Source: Otatea glauca | Lineage: Eukaryota > Streptophyta > Magnoliopsida > Poales > Poaceae | Reading direction: 5' to 3' | DNA: 64,000 nt | Assembly: GCA_036346275.1 (NCBI GenBank) | Contig: CM070721.1 | Location: 5,840,452-5,904,451, forward strand | Shown here: positions 10,901 through 22,511 of the stretch, in pieces | Position numbering within the stretch: position 1 is the first letter of the stretch | How the letters are laid out: each line of letters starts with the position of its first letter | The notes under the pieces: model-generated | Told to the model about the DNA's origin: nothing | What the model saw: only the letters and a program-made list of their open reading frames with translations | The model's database searches: none | Program-made: the position numbers and the translations under genes

Positions 10901-13900
10901 GATCATCATATTCTAGTTTTCATCTCTATATTTGCTCATGAACTATCTATTCTTACTGATTATACAAGCTTTCTATGAAGAAAAGCAATTTGATAGTAAA
11001 AATGTATTGTTGTGAAGGACCGAAATGACGATCAGAGGAGGGGGGTGAATGATCCCAAATAAATATTTCCCCTTTGAAATGAATCCAACCAAAACCTCAC
11101 TCCAAACAACTTAGCGCAAAAGAGCAAAAATAGAAAAATCTGTTTTGGTCGGTACTAACGTAGCACAGGAAACGGTAGTGCCGGAGGTCGGTACTACCGC
11201 TCGTTTTGGGCGGTATTGTTGGCTTCAAGAACAGAGGGCAAAACAACACGATCTCAAAACCAAAATCGATGAAACTTTAGATCGGCTGTACCAACACCCA
11301 TGAAACTTTGTATGCACCTTCTTATAGAGATCAAGAACCTATTCCAACCTTCAATTCAAAAGATTGATGTCAAAGTTTCGATCTTTTCCAATTCAAAGGA
11401 AGAGTGCACCAGAACCGGGCAAAAAACAAAATCTTGGTCTTGGACTTGCTCGTGGGGTTTTGGTGATCTTGGATATCTTCCCACTTGTCACAGTAAGCAA
11501 GAACACAAGATACAAAAGCCTCAAACACAGTCTACAAAGATTTCTCAAAGATTGGGCAAAAAGATTACCTAGATGATGAGGATATGATCTGAAGAATATT
11601 CATCAATCATTCATCCTTAGCATAAAATCCACAAGCATTTAGAAGGAGGGGAGGCAAATTCAAATGTGCAGAAAGTAAATTGCAAGAATTTAAATTGCGG
11701 CATGTAAATGCTGAATTTAAAAGCTGAATAGTAAGGAAATAAAATTTTATTTCTTGGATGGAAGGTTTACAAAGTCTCACAACAAAGTAGGCAAAGCTCA
11801 AAGGAGCACAAAAAACCTTCAAGAGGGGAGAGCTACCTCTACCTCTATTTATACTACTCTTGAGTCATCCTCCACCTTTGGATGAGTCCCTTCACTCCTA
11901 AGGAACACCATTAAGGTCTAGAATCGACTCACTCAGATTTGGGCTAACCCGCAACCCACTAACATAACGGGTTTTGCACGCTTCTCAAAGCTAATTAACT
12001 TAACCGCTACTCTATCCTCTAAACCGCAATCCAACGGCTCTCCTTGATCCGAGTAGCCTCAAGTTATTATCTTAGTCGTTCCCTTGTCTTCTAGACTCGC
12101 AGCGACTCCGTCTCCGGTCATCCTCCGACGATCCCCAACCGTCTGGACTTCCGGCGCACCTTGCCTAGTCCCGGTCATCCTCCACCTCACCATGACCTAG
12201 CACCGTCGTCCCGCAACCATCAAAGACAATGAAACACATCACACAACAATGTCCAATTTATATGCAATAATTATCAAAATTTAATCTCAACTTTGCACAT
12301 GAAGTCGGTACTACCTCCAACTAGGGGCCGGTAGTACCGCACGTCCGGTACTACCGCTCCTACATGACCGGTAGTACCACACACCATGTAAATCCAGCGA
12401 AGACACTCTCTGGAAAATAACTACCGTCATCTAGGGTCTAGTAGTACTGCTACCCCGGTACTACTACTCTAAAGGCCGATAGTGCCGCTTAGCTCAACTC
12501 AAAGAAAATAACCCTCTGTAAAATAGCTACCGCTCTCCAGGACCGGTAGGACCGCAGGTTCGGTGCTACCACTACTAGCGGCCGGTAGTGCCGGAAAATC
12601 CAGACAGAACTCAAATTACTTCCAAAATCAAAATGAATTCATATCAAACTCTGACCACACCTTGCTCAAACCTGGTCATATACTCATCACAAACATGAAT
12701 AGACCTCCACATGGTCTTTCATGTTGAAAATGTTGTAATATGAAACCATTAGCTCCCTTTTGCATCTTTTTTGTTTAATAGTCACGAGTCACTGAATTTC
12801 GTATGACCTGGTTTCTTTTCATGAACTCACTGAATAAAAAACTAATTGTTGATGATCATATTACCACACTTTGATATACTATTCATTCTTCATTTAACTT
12901 TTCCTTTGTTTACGAGCATACATTATTAGAATTGGAGCTTCAACTTTTCTCCTAATGGGAACTAAGATCAATATGTTAGCTATTTGTTTCAAATTTATGT
13001 TCATATTACCTTCTGTTTATGCCTTGAAAGGAGTGTTTTTTTTGCTAGATCACACCTTTATGCAGTTTTCTGTTATCTTCTGCATGGTAACTCTTTGATT
13101 CATCATCCTCTTTTGTTATTGTGTTGCTAGGAGGATAGAAGAAATGGTTGCGCAGAATAAAGGGAATACTGTGCTTGAATTACAGCAAAGATCAATCGAA
13201 TTCAACTCCATTATACAAAGACATCAGTCTATAAAGTGGGTGACAGCTTTTAGCCCTTATTGTGTAGATTTTATTTAATATCATAGATTTTGGTAAAAAT
13301 ATGTTAATCTTGAGAATGCTGGTGTATGCGCAGATCATCTTTGCTTGAGCGGATGCCTGTATTGGATGAAGCTAGTTATTTGGTGAAGAGAGCTGCTTCG
13401 ACACAAGCAACTGTTTCACTTTCATCAGCTAGATCTTCTCCAGCAGTCACGCCTGGAGGCTCACTTAAGCTTCCAAATGGTGTAGCAAAACTACCAGCAG
13501 CTCCTTTAGCTGATTTGCTTGATTTAAGTTCTGATGATGCTCCAGCGACTATTTCTGCCCCTACCACAGCAACGAATGATTTTCTACAGGATCTTCTGGG
13601 CATTGGTTTGACTGATTCAGCTACTGCAGGTTTTGACTCTTACTATTGTCCTTTCATTTAGGTTCAAAGTGATGCCATATCACCTATTCACCAGTTTAGT
13701 GTTTCTGGGTATGCACTCACATTCCATACTGATCTTGGTTAGAACACATGCTTTGTCACCTGTTTAGTGTTTGTGATGGCTTAGATTATGGCAGTTCTAA
13801 GCCTCTTTAAGCTCTCCTGAATGGCCCTTGTATTAATTTCTTAATTATACTGTTTGTGGTGCACACTGTTAGTTGGAGTCTTGTTTATGAGTTTGTTTCT

Positions 13901-16076
13901 GGTTTATGTTAAGGTGGGCCCCCATACGCAAGCACAGATATTCTGATGGATCTTCTATCTATTGGTACATCACCTGTACAAAATGGCCCACCAACAACAT
14001 CAATCTTTAGCCCTCCTGGCCAAGGTAAAAGTATTTGTGAAGATAATATTTGCATCTTTTTCCCCAGTTTGTCATCCGTGCTTAATTATTTAACACCATG
14101 CAGCAGAGACTAAACCTGCTCCTGTTACACCTCAAGTTGTTGATCTTCTTGATGGTTTGTCCTCAAGTACACCTCTTCCTGGTGAGCTCCTATCACTTGA
14201 TTATCTAACACCATGCAACTTCCTAATCATTATGAAATTCACTGTTGCTGTACTTGCTTGCTCACCAGATGAGAATACAGCTTACCCATCAATCACAGCT
14301 TTCCAGAGTGCAACTTTGAAGATCACCTTCAATTTTAAAAAGCAACCTGGAAAACCTCAGGAGACTACAATCCATGCTACCTTTACAAATTTGACATCTA
14401 CAACATTCACAGATTTCATCTTTCAGGCAGCTGTACCAAAGGTAGTACTTTGAACTGCTGTTTTTGTGATTACTTCTGATACTCATACTCCCTTTCTGGC
14501 AATGGAATTCTTCATAAATAGTAAAGACTTAGTGTCTGGTTTATTTTTTATGGCAAATCAATAATTATTTGACTCAAATGTTATTGGGTCAAAAGCCATC
14601 TATATGGCTGGTCACTTATTTACCTTTTGTTTTTGCTGATAAGAGTTTGAATACTAGGTGTTTCATCTTAAAACAGTACTTTAATCTCTGCTCTCAAGCA
14701 TCATTATCATGGTTGATATGCAGTTCAGTTTTCTTTTGGGTCCTTCAAGATCATTAGTTTAAACGTGTATAAAATATTGTTTGCAAATGGCAAGGGAGTG
14801 ACAGGATGCTTTTAGTTGTTTGGATATTTGCTTTGATATTGATATATTAAAACAAGGTTGCAGTTTGGGAGTGACAGTTTGCATCATCAAGGTTGTAGTT
14901 TGTTTTAATGGTTATAGAACTTATAAAATACTCCACATTGATACTTCATTTCTCTGTCTAAATCTGCATTTCAGTTCATCCAGTTGCGTTTGGACCCAGC
15001 TAGCAGCAGCAATCTACCGGCCAGTGGAAATGGTTCAGTTACACAAAGCCTCAGTGTCACTAATAGCCAACATGGACAGGTATTTGAAGATATGTACCCC
15101 ATCAAAAGGGATTTTGACCTTTTTCTGGTTTTCTTTGGCAACTAGTATTTGATAAGCTTGAAAGTGCCTATGTAATTATTAACTCAGTTTTTGCATAGCC
15201 CTGCTAAATTTTTATAAATCAAGAGCTCATCCATGTTTGCCAAGGCTATGCTTTTGTCATGTCTACTGTTTACCTGTTATACTTTTGCCTTGGTGTCATT
15301 GATCTGTCTAGTTTTAGTTATATTTTAGGTCTTCAAGTTAGGACGGTTCTTTTTTGGAAATCTACTGATTAAATTTCCATCTTACATGTATCAAATAATC
15401 GAAACAAAAAATTATTCAAAAAGAAAAATATAGTACTACTACTAGGTGTAGCATGCTGTGTGCATGTGAATAGCCAAGGTGGTTCATTTGCTGATTTGGA
15501 CAACCACCATGGGTAGTTGTCAGTTTGGAATCTACTTTCTGTATGTATGGTACTATGCTCCATAAGTACCTAGTTTTTGCCTTGTTTACTGGGGAAAAAA
15601 GTAGTACCTTGTTTTCCCCCTGTTTGTAGGGGGGGAAATAGTTGTACTTGATATAAGTAAAAATGTGGAATTTGTTTTGCTCTGTGACATGCAAATAAGC
15701 TCTATCTTCTATGTTGGTGTCTCTGGAATTGGTTTTGTTTTCTGTGCACAGCCCAATGCTTCATACAATGACAGGCAAGCATTCAATCCAATCCATTACT
15801 AAACCTTCCGATAGTTAGCACTACCATCTTCTATATAGGCGACTGTTTAATACACAAATAGGGTTCCTGAAACATTGAGGATCCTTTTCTAAACATGGCT
15901 TATGTTGCAAGTTTGCGGTTCTGTTCTGTTTCCTTTACTTTCCATTTTGATCTCTGATATTGAATTTGTTTACTCCACAGAAATCACTGGTGATGCGTAC
16001 CCGGATGTCATACAAAGTGAATGGTGAGGACAGGCTGGAGCAAGGGCAAATCAACAATTTTCCTGCTGGATTGTAG
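4972..16076 (+). CDS. AP1G: AP-1 complex subunit gamma (gamma-adaptin), 19 exons, with a 1-base frameshift in exon 12
   Basis: This is the large subunit of the AP-1 clathrin adaptor at the trans-Golgi network and endosomes. Exons: 4972-5015, 5100-5402, 5504-5645, 6080-6253, 7307-7486, 7835-7989, 8281-8371, 8916-9079, 9707-9761, 9852-9974, 10068-10163, 10646-10772, 13131-13235, 13334-13629, 13914-14024, 14104-14181, 14269-14441, 14975-15079, 15981-16076. All introns are GT-AG. The adaptin trunk (to about residue 590) is followed by a hinge with DLLDLSSDD, FLQDLLGIG and DILMDLLSIG, then a gamma-ear ending NNFPAGL. The exon sum is 2618 nt, one short of 873 codons. The missing base is in KLSS-RFPPTSE near 10753, where TCCTCCGA stands for an expected TCCTCCCGA. 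As read, translation stops at 13136-13138 after 553 residues. The family's usual length is about 870. It could be a true null allele or an assembly error. Confidence 0.93.
11013..12721 (-). mobile_element. Solo LTR, 1709 bp, in intron 12 of gamma-adaptin, with 5-bp TSD
   Basis: The plus strand begins TGAAGGACCGAAATGACG and ends CACATGGTCTTTCA. It is flanked by TGTTG at 11008-11012 and 12722-12726. The ends match the solo LTR at 2707-3312, including CACAAACATGAATAGACCTC before the terminus. CGGTACTACCG-type palindromes occur at 11150-11215 and densely at 12300-12600. It lies antisense to the gene, between exon 12 (ends 10772) and exon 13 (starts 13131), and enlarges that intron to 2358 bp. It has no coding potential. 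Confidence 0.9.
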
Positions 16077-16138
16077 TGCCACCTGTGTCTAGGGCAAATC
16101 AACAATTTTCCTGCTGGATTGTAGTGCCACCTGTGTCT
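16043..16138 (+). repeat. 48-bp tandem duplication spanning the gamma-adaptin stop codon
   Basis: AGGGCAAATCAACAATTTTC begins at 16043 and again at 16091, and the 48-bp units appear identical. The first copy encodes the last residues and the TAG stop (16074-16076). The second copy is therefore 3'UTR. Confidence 0.95.
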
Positions 16139-17134
16139 ATAATGTTGTGATATCTCTTTCAACATGCTGCAGGCGAAGGCGAGTTTTCCTGTTCTTCTTT
16201 ACCATTGCTTTCCCTTTTGCTTGCCTATTAGTGGGTTAGGTACACTACTAGTTGGTTTTGGCCATTCATTCTTCCTTTATATATTGTATAGTAGTTGGCA
16301 GCGATTAACGATATATCCGCAGTTTTGCCAAAATGTATTCATATGTTTGTGTATATGACACTTTGAGGATAACCGAATTTTTCAGCCTCCCCTTCATTTC
16401 AGGAAGCAAAGGAATCTGTTGTATCATGCTATTCTTCAATGTAATTATTTGGTTTTCTTTAATCGAGCTCGTAGCCTCCAAACAGGCTTATTTTGCGCAC
16501 AGTTCAATCTTTCGATGGAAAGTTTTTTTACTTTGTGCACAAATTTTGCCAACAATTCATGTGCACAAATTTTGCCAACAATTCATGTGCACTTTACCAT
16601 TTACAAACTACTTGGAACGAGAACTTTGTTGACTATGCACAGATAAACTTGGTCCTGATTTGATGCCCCTCAAGTTTCCCTGCATGCTCGATAAATATGA
16701 CCTGGTAAGCACTCGTGCTTTTTCTGGGTACATCATGTGAAATTCGATGCCCCATCCATGAACATCCATCAGAGAGTCAGCATCAGGCTGATTGCACACT
16801 GCAGTGTGATAGCATCAGCACCATTCCAAAACAGTGAGTTCCACCGCTCCAGTGGTAACATCGTTCAGAAGCCTTTACTGCCATTTGTCCCCTTGCGTCC
16901 ATGCCTTTGCCGGATTGGGAATTTGGGATCCAACAGTCCTGGCAACTGCAACTCCATGGGATGGGTTGTATACCGATCGTTGGATTGAAAAGCATGCCAT
17001 ATATCTTTAGAGTACTGTTTAAAAAGCACAGCCTGTTTTGACACGTGTAGCTGATTACTGTTGGATGCTTTCATTGTAGCTGATTACTGTTGGATGCTTT
17101 CATCGCACTGTTTAGGACTGCACGTCCCTTTCCG
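16077..17134 (+). other. Gamma-adaptin 3'UTR and downstream flank
   Basis: No gene is recognised here. Two short direct tandem duplications are present: 26 bp at 16535-16560/16561-16586 (GTGCACAAATTTTGCC...) and 29 bp at 17046-17074/17075-17103 (TGTAGCTGATTACTG...). The poly(A) site was not located. Confidence 0.6.
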
Positions 17135-17781
17135 GAATTTTTATTTTAAATAATACAATTTTTTATTCAAATTGCAAAAATATACGTCTATCTCAAAAAA
17201 TTACAAAAATATACTTTTGTCGCCTGTACATGGGGCGATCGTCCCATACACAGGCGATCGGTGCGGCTTTCAACGTGCGATATTTTATCTGTCTGCGGTC
17301 AGTTTCTAAAGAAAATCATAACTTTTTCATATAATGTCGGATGGAGATGAACTTATATGAAAATTGTAGCTGTCGACGGGATCTACAACTTTTGTATACA
17401 AATTTTTTTCATTTGAATCCATTTAGATAGTTAAAAACAGGATAGAAGTTTCAGATCTAAAAACAGATCTGTTTTTAGATCTGAACATTCTATCCCATTT
17501 TTGACCATCTAAATGGATTCAAATTGAAAAAATTTATATACAAAAGTTGTAGATCCCGTCGAGAGCTACAATTTTCATATAAAGTTCATCTCCATCCGAC
17601 ATCATATGAAAAAGTTATGATTTTTTTAGGAACTAACCACGAACAGAGGAAATATCGCACGTTCAGAGCGACACCGATCGCCCCATATACGGACGACAAA
17701 AGTATATTTTTGTAATTTTTTTTGATGGACGTATATTTTTGTAATTTGAATAAAAAATTATATTATTTAAAATAAAAATTC
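17135..17781. mobile_element. Palindromic Mutator-like foldback element with 10-bp TSD
   Basis: The target duplication TCCCTTTCCG is perfect at 17125-17134 and 17782-17791. The outer end GAATTTTTATTTTAAATAAT is inverted at the other side. The arms share long blocks with the element at 3480-4178 (AAATCATAACTTTTTCATAT, TCGGATGGAGATGAACTT, ATTTGAATCCATTTAGAT), so both belong to one family. GGGCGATCG motifs occur in each arm (17230-17262 and 17668-17695). It is non-coding. Confidence 0.9.
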
Positions 17782-18251
17782 TCCCTTTCCGCCTTAGCCT
17801 AATGTATGTCGGTGTGCGATAGTGTTTTGTTGGTTGCTCAGAGCTAGTAAACAGTTACTCCTTACGGTCCAAACTAGATCTCATTTTAGCAAAGATAGTT
17901 TTGCTTTGCAAACATTTTTGGCTCTTTTTTTGCACAACTTTTTTTTATTATCAATTTTGGATCACAGGGAATACACGACGATCAATCACTTGGACTATCA
18001 CAAGAACTGCTAAAAATGATCAGATTACATCACTGGGGTAAACTGACTTTTCATATCAAGGACCAACAGAATCATGCAAAAAACATATTGAATGCACCGT
18101 GTGATGCGAGGGATCCTGCCATCTCATTGAAGATTAGTATTATTGTTCATTTAATAGCAGATACAGACACATAACCACACGCACTTAGGACCAGTGTGTC
18201 ACATGCAGCTGCAGTTGCAACGATTTAAGTCGCGGAGACTAAACATAGATA

Positions 18252-18493
18252 CTCCTTTAGGTCACAGACAGCTATGTTTTGGATATAGGTATACAGTTAT
18301 TATCTTTTAAATATTTAAATTAGATACATAAAAATCATATGTATAAATTTATCTTGAAAAGTACTCTCATAATATAATATTTTTATTGAATTTTGTAAAT
18401 ATATTATAATAGAATATTAATAGTCAAAACTGTGTTTTAAAGACTACATCAATACGTAAGACGATGAGTATATCTATATGCGACCGGAGGGAA
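18252..18493. mobile_element. Stowaway-like MITE (Tc1/mariner type)
   Basis: The ends CTCCTTTAGGTC and GACCGGAGGGAA are roughly inverted and flanked by TA (18250-18251, 18494-18495), as in Stowaway elements with CTCCCTCCG ends. The interior is AT-rich and non-coding. Confidence 0.55.
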
Positions 18494-18894
18494 TACATCT
18501 CGTACGTGAGCACAAGTAGCGCATTTATCTATCGCTTTCGGGCGTTTCAAAACGCTCCAGTCCAACCAATAAGCCAAGACATGTTAAAGTAATCGATTAA
18601 TTAATTCGTATTCTTGCAGCCTTAATGTGGTCTTGAATCTTGATCACCAGCAGAATCTACGCCCAGTTTGGCAGATGCGTCCACCCTACCTGTCCCGGAA
18701 GCCATTACTTCTCGAGCAACATCACATTACTTGCACTGTCAGTTAAGGCTTGCGGCATCTCTGTGATTTTTCAATTCCGAATTTTAGTAGACTTAAAACC
18801 TGGTACAACTATTTTCTTTCAATTCGTTGTCATCAGCCAATAAGCAGGTTCCTAAAAACTGAAGCCGCTGGAACAGAGCAAATTTCGCAAAACG

Positions 18895-19211
18895 ATAAGG
18901 TTTATGTACAAACTATTATAAAACTCCAGATTTTAACATGTATTTTACGGAATTCAGATTTTAAAGAACATTTGTTTCACAAAACTACAGGTTGTAGCTT
19001 TGATAGGTGGGACCCACATAGCAATCACACAACTAGGACATCCTGTTCTGATTTGCTACGTGGCTACCTGTAAGTCTAACTGTCAGGGCGGAACCAAATA
19101 AAGATGCTACAATCTGAAGTTTTTGTGAAACAAATGTCCCTTTAATCTGGAATTATATGAAATACACGCTAAAAATATGAAATTTTACGATAGTTTGTAC
19201 ATAAAACACGT
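18895..19211. mobile_element. Foldback MITE of about 320 bp
   Basis: Left arm blocks (TTTATGTACAAACTAT, ACATTTGTTTCACAAAA, GTTGTAGC) reappear inverted in the right arm (GCTACAATCTGAAG, TTTTGTGAAACAAATGT, ATAGTTTGTACATAAA). The arms of about 105 bp surround a loop holding GATAGGTGGGACCCACA. No target duplication was resolved. Confidence 0.65.
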
Positions 19212-20074
19212 AGTTTTATGTAATTTATTCACTACGGCTCTATTAGTTGTAGTTAGGCAGGAAAAGTTACAAAGCTAATATATGTACGTACAGAAGAGCT
19301 GAATCCAGAACAAAACTATACGTGTAAATAAACGATAGCTTCCGTTTTATAAATCTTGGAGATCACTTGGAGATAAAGCAAGAGTAGTACAATATACAAG
19401 CACTTGCTTTGCTTGCTAAGACAAGAATCTACCAGTAAAACAAATTCTTAATTCCAGCAGTTCTAGCAATATGGCCTAGAAGCTCAAATAAATTACACTG
19501 TTGATCTAGTGTTTTGGAATTGCTACTTCCAAATTTCCACCAATAGTTCTACAGGGATTTATTATCTACATAACACATTAAAGGCAACATGTCCAGTGAA
19601 AACCTCTTTTATCGTGAAAATTCTATGAAATCCACGTGCACAAGCTTCTATAATCCTGCAAAATTTAAAAAATAAACGCAATCGCATTTTAAAGATGTGA
19701 AAAGACAAATTCAGCTTGAATAGTGTTTTCACTGTTCAACACTATTTATCTCTTTCTTTGTCCTTTTCATATCTTTCAAATACGAGTGAGTTTGATTTTC
19801 AAATTCTGCAGGATTGTAGAAACTCATCTCCTCTACATATAGTGATTTTTTATGAATTTTTGAAAAATTGTACACGTGGGTTTCACGGAATTTTCACGGT
19901 AAACGAGGTAGAAGGTAAAATCATCTCATGCACCTAGAAGGTAAAATCAACAGCACAATCGCATGCAAACGGATGGTTATGAACAAATTAAGGAGTTAAA
20001 AGACGAATAAATTAGTTCAAGAAAATTTGCAACACACCACACAAAAACATTATCGCCCAGGTTTCTTCCTTGTG
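19212..20074. other. Intergenic, downstream of the ATL gene
   Basis: No gene is recognised. The sequence is AT-rich. The last 100 bp before 20075 would contain the 3'UTR of the minus-strand ATL gene. Confidence 0.5.
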
Positions 20075-21187
20075 TCACGAATCCCCAATACTTCTCCTCG
20101 GCCACTGCAACCTGCCGTCCACCGCCGGCGAGTCGTCGGACGCAAGCACCGGGAGCTTCCCCTTGCCGTTCCGCGGCCACTGCCAAATCTTGGACACCGA
20201 GAAGCTGTCGCCTTTGCTCCCCGCGCCGATCTTCTTCCCCTCGACGGCCTCGTTGCCGGCCGGATTGGCGCCGATCCCTCTCACCCTCACCGCCGCCCTA
20301 CCATTGCCGTCGCCGTGCCGCCTATGGACGGACACCTGCAAGCTGGCCTCCGCGAGAACGTACTGGTAGGAGCCCATGGAGTAGCACCTCCTGGCGTCCA
20401 AGCTGCTGCTGCTCGACTCGCCCTCCTCCCTCGTGACAATGCCGCCGCCGCCGGCGTCGCCGGCGTGGACGAGGCCGGTCGCTCTGGACAGGTTCTTGAA
20501 CTTGCCGAGGCGCACCGGGAACACGGCGTCCTCCTGCTTCCAGTCTTCCTCGGCCATCTCGTCGAACGCATCGTCGAACAGGGCGGCGGCGTCCACGCCG
20601 AGAGCGCACCGGCAGAGCGGGCACGTGGAGTTCGAGAGCAGCCAGGTGTCGATGCAGTCGATGTGGAACGCGTGGCCGCACAGGGGCAGCAGCCGCAGCC
20701 GGTCGTCGCCGGCGAACTCGCACAGGCAGACCGCGCAGTCGAACGGCTCCTTGGCGCCGGCGCCGGCGCCGACCACCTCCCGGTAGAGGAACACCGGGAG
20801 GGCGTCGATGACGGTTTGGTCCAGCCCGGCGTCGTGCAGGTGGAATAGCTGCTGCAGCTGCCGCTGCAGCGCGGACTCCTCCGCGCCTCCGCCGGCCGCC
20901 GCCGCCTCCGCGGCGCCAGCCTCCGCGCGCGCGCGCCTCAGCAAGAACCGGACCAGGAGGTGCAGCAGTCCGGAGACGAACAGCACCACTGCCAATATCA
21001 CCACGACGAACACCACCGCCGGGCTAATCCTCAAAGCACCGGTCGCCGTCCCCGATGACGAGGCGCCGCGGGCGTCCTGGTTCTTGATTTCTTGGGCGAG
21101 CAAGCAGCAACCCGTGGCTAACAACATCTTCCTCTTCTCCTCCTTGCTCCGGGCAATGCGCTGCTCATTTCGTGTAGTAAAGCTCAA
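20075..21187 (-). CDS. RING-H2 E3 ubiquitin ligase of the ATL family
   Basis: This single-exon gene encodes 370 residues. A membrane segment (about 54-83, ISPAVVFVVVILAVVLFVSG) near the N terminus is typical of ATL proteins. It is followed by the GLD signature (121-123, GLDQTVIDALPVF) and a RING-H2 finger with C151, C154, C170, H172, H175, C178, C189 and C192. The DTWL tryptophan lies in its usual place. The finger recruits an E2 enzyme and the protein acts at a membrane. The membrane segment most resembles the ATL46/ATL47 group, by recall. The long C-terminal tail is low in known motifs. Met21 (codon at 21125-21127, MLLATGCC) is an alternative start. GC content is far above its surroundings, as is common for single-exon grass genes. 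Confidence 0.92.
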   Translation of the reverse strand: MSFTTRNEQRIARSKEEKRKMLLATGCCLLAQEIKNQDARGASSSGTATGALRISPAVVFVVVILAVVLFVSGLLHLLVRFLLRRARAEAGAAEAAAAGGGAEESALQRQLQQLFHLHDAGLDQTVIDALPVFLYREVVGAGAGAKEPFDCAVCLCEFAGDDRLRLLPLCGHAFHIDCIDTWLLSNSTCPLCRCALGVDAAALFDDAFDEMAEEDWKQEDAVFPVRLGKFKNLSRATGLVHAGDAGGGGIVTREEGESSSSSLDARRCYSMGSYQYVLAEASLQVSVHRRHGDGNGRAAVRVRGIGANPAGNEAVEGKKIGAGSKGDSFSVSKIWQWPRNGKGKLPVLASDDSPAVDGRLQWPRRSIGDS

Positions 21188-21316
21188 TGCTTTTCAGCTG
21201 AATACCAGTAGTTAGCTTCTCGGTTTGTTGCAACTTGCAACAAATGCAAGGGTCCAAGCTATTAGGTGATGGGGGCAAAGGCCAAAGCAAAGGCTTGTCA
21301 AGTGTGACAAACCCAC

Positions 21317-21323
21317 GTTTATA
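21317..21323 (-). promoter_or_regulatory. Probable TATA box of the ATL gene
   Basis: The minus strand reads CATATAAACG, about 130 bp upstream of the first Met codon. A start site near 21290 would give a 5'UTR of roughly 100-160 nt. Confidence 0.45.
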
Positions 21324-22194
21324 TGCAACTGGGGCACAGCACGGAAGCAACCAAACCAAGAAAACCAGCAAAGCAGCAAAAGGTGGCCGCAACTTCAGCA
21401 GCCTCATAGATTAGGATCGTCTGATCAAACTAACAAACGGTTCGAATCATTCAACAATGCTCTGCTCCAGTAACTAATATAGTGAAAAATCGGTAAAGTG
21501 TTTTTAAACGATATTCCGAAAAGATCTGAACCGTCGTTTTTTACCCAACGATCTACGTGCAACTGCTTAAGTTGTAGTCTCAAAGGGACGCTCTGGATGT
21601 CAGTTTTGCTCTGTGACTTCAAAGGTGAAGGACTGGACTGAAGGCTACTAGTAGCACTGTAGCAGTAGGGTTCTTGTTGTCTTGAGCCTTTCTCCTTCTG
21701 CAAGGATGGTATGGTACTGTGTGCTTTTCTCTCTTCTTTGGGTTTCAGACTTTGGATTTGTCCTTGGAATATTGTGGGGGTGCTTCAACAGTCAGGGACT
21801 CAGGGGGCCATTTTCTTGGGCATCAACAAGCCAAGGCGATGGTGCAAGGAACCCGGGCCTATTGGGATAGCTTGTGATTCTGTTCTTTCATTTGGTCCCT
21901 CGTGTGATGTAAACAAATGGGAGAAGATCGACCAGAAGAATCAAGAATGTGTCACTCACAGGGAGCAAAAAAAGTGGGAAATGATTGTGGTTGGGGCTGA
22001 CAGTGATTGTTGTGCAATGCTGCCTGCTTGCTCTGGCGGGCACCGGTATTCGTTCTCCCTGAAAATTGGTGAAGATTTTTAATGTCATCTGAAATCAGTA
22101 GCATCATGAAGCACACGTAGGAGTAACTGTATGTCTTGGTAAGAAAACATGGAAAAACCCCAAAATTCGAGTCAAAGAGTGACCTATCCCAGTA
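21324..22194. other. Intergenic, no gene recognised
   Basis: Short open frames are present at 21682-22088 on both strands but show no family, splice or codon signature. Confidence 0.4.
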
Positions 22195-22354
22195 TTTTCT
22201 TTGTTCCTAAATAGATGTAATTCTAGATTTTTGTACTTTGATCAATACATATCTATAAAAGACTGCATTACCTATTTTTATTATATATTCAGATAGTGTG
22301 TTTTACTCTAGTCTACGGTAGTAAATAATATTAAAAATACCTAAAGGAGAGGAG
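22195..22354. mobile_element. Degenerate Stowaway-like MITE
   Basis: The left end TTTTCTTTGTTCCTAAATAG and right end CTAAAGGAGAGGAG are loosely inverted. They are flanked by TA at 22193-22194 and 22355-22356. Decay makes the call tentative. Confidence 0.35.
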
Positions 22355-22511
22355 TATAAAAGAAAAAATAGTAAAAAGTCAACTCGAAATTATAGAACAA
22401 TGCGTACTTAGAATAAAATTTGAATACTGAAACAACATTTATTCGAAAACACAGGAAATAGTAAAGTAGGAGAAAGCTAGGTGGGTGTTGTTGTATATTC
22501 ACACGTTACTA

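Noticed and set aside
15750..15775. Possible extra microexon CCCAATGCTTCATACAATG between gamma-adaptin exons 18 and 19
   Set aside because: Exons 18 and 19 join directly in phase to give the expected ear sequence, so none is needed.
20027..20848. 273-residue plus-strand open frame
   Set aside because: It is antisense to the ATL gene and arises from its GC-rich third positions.
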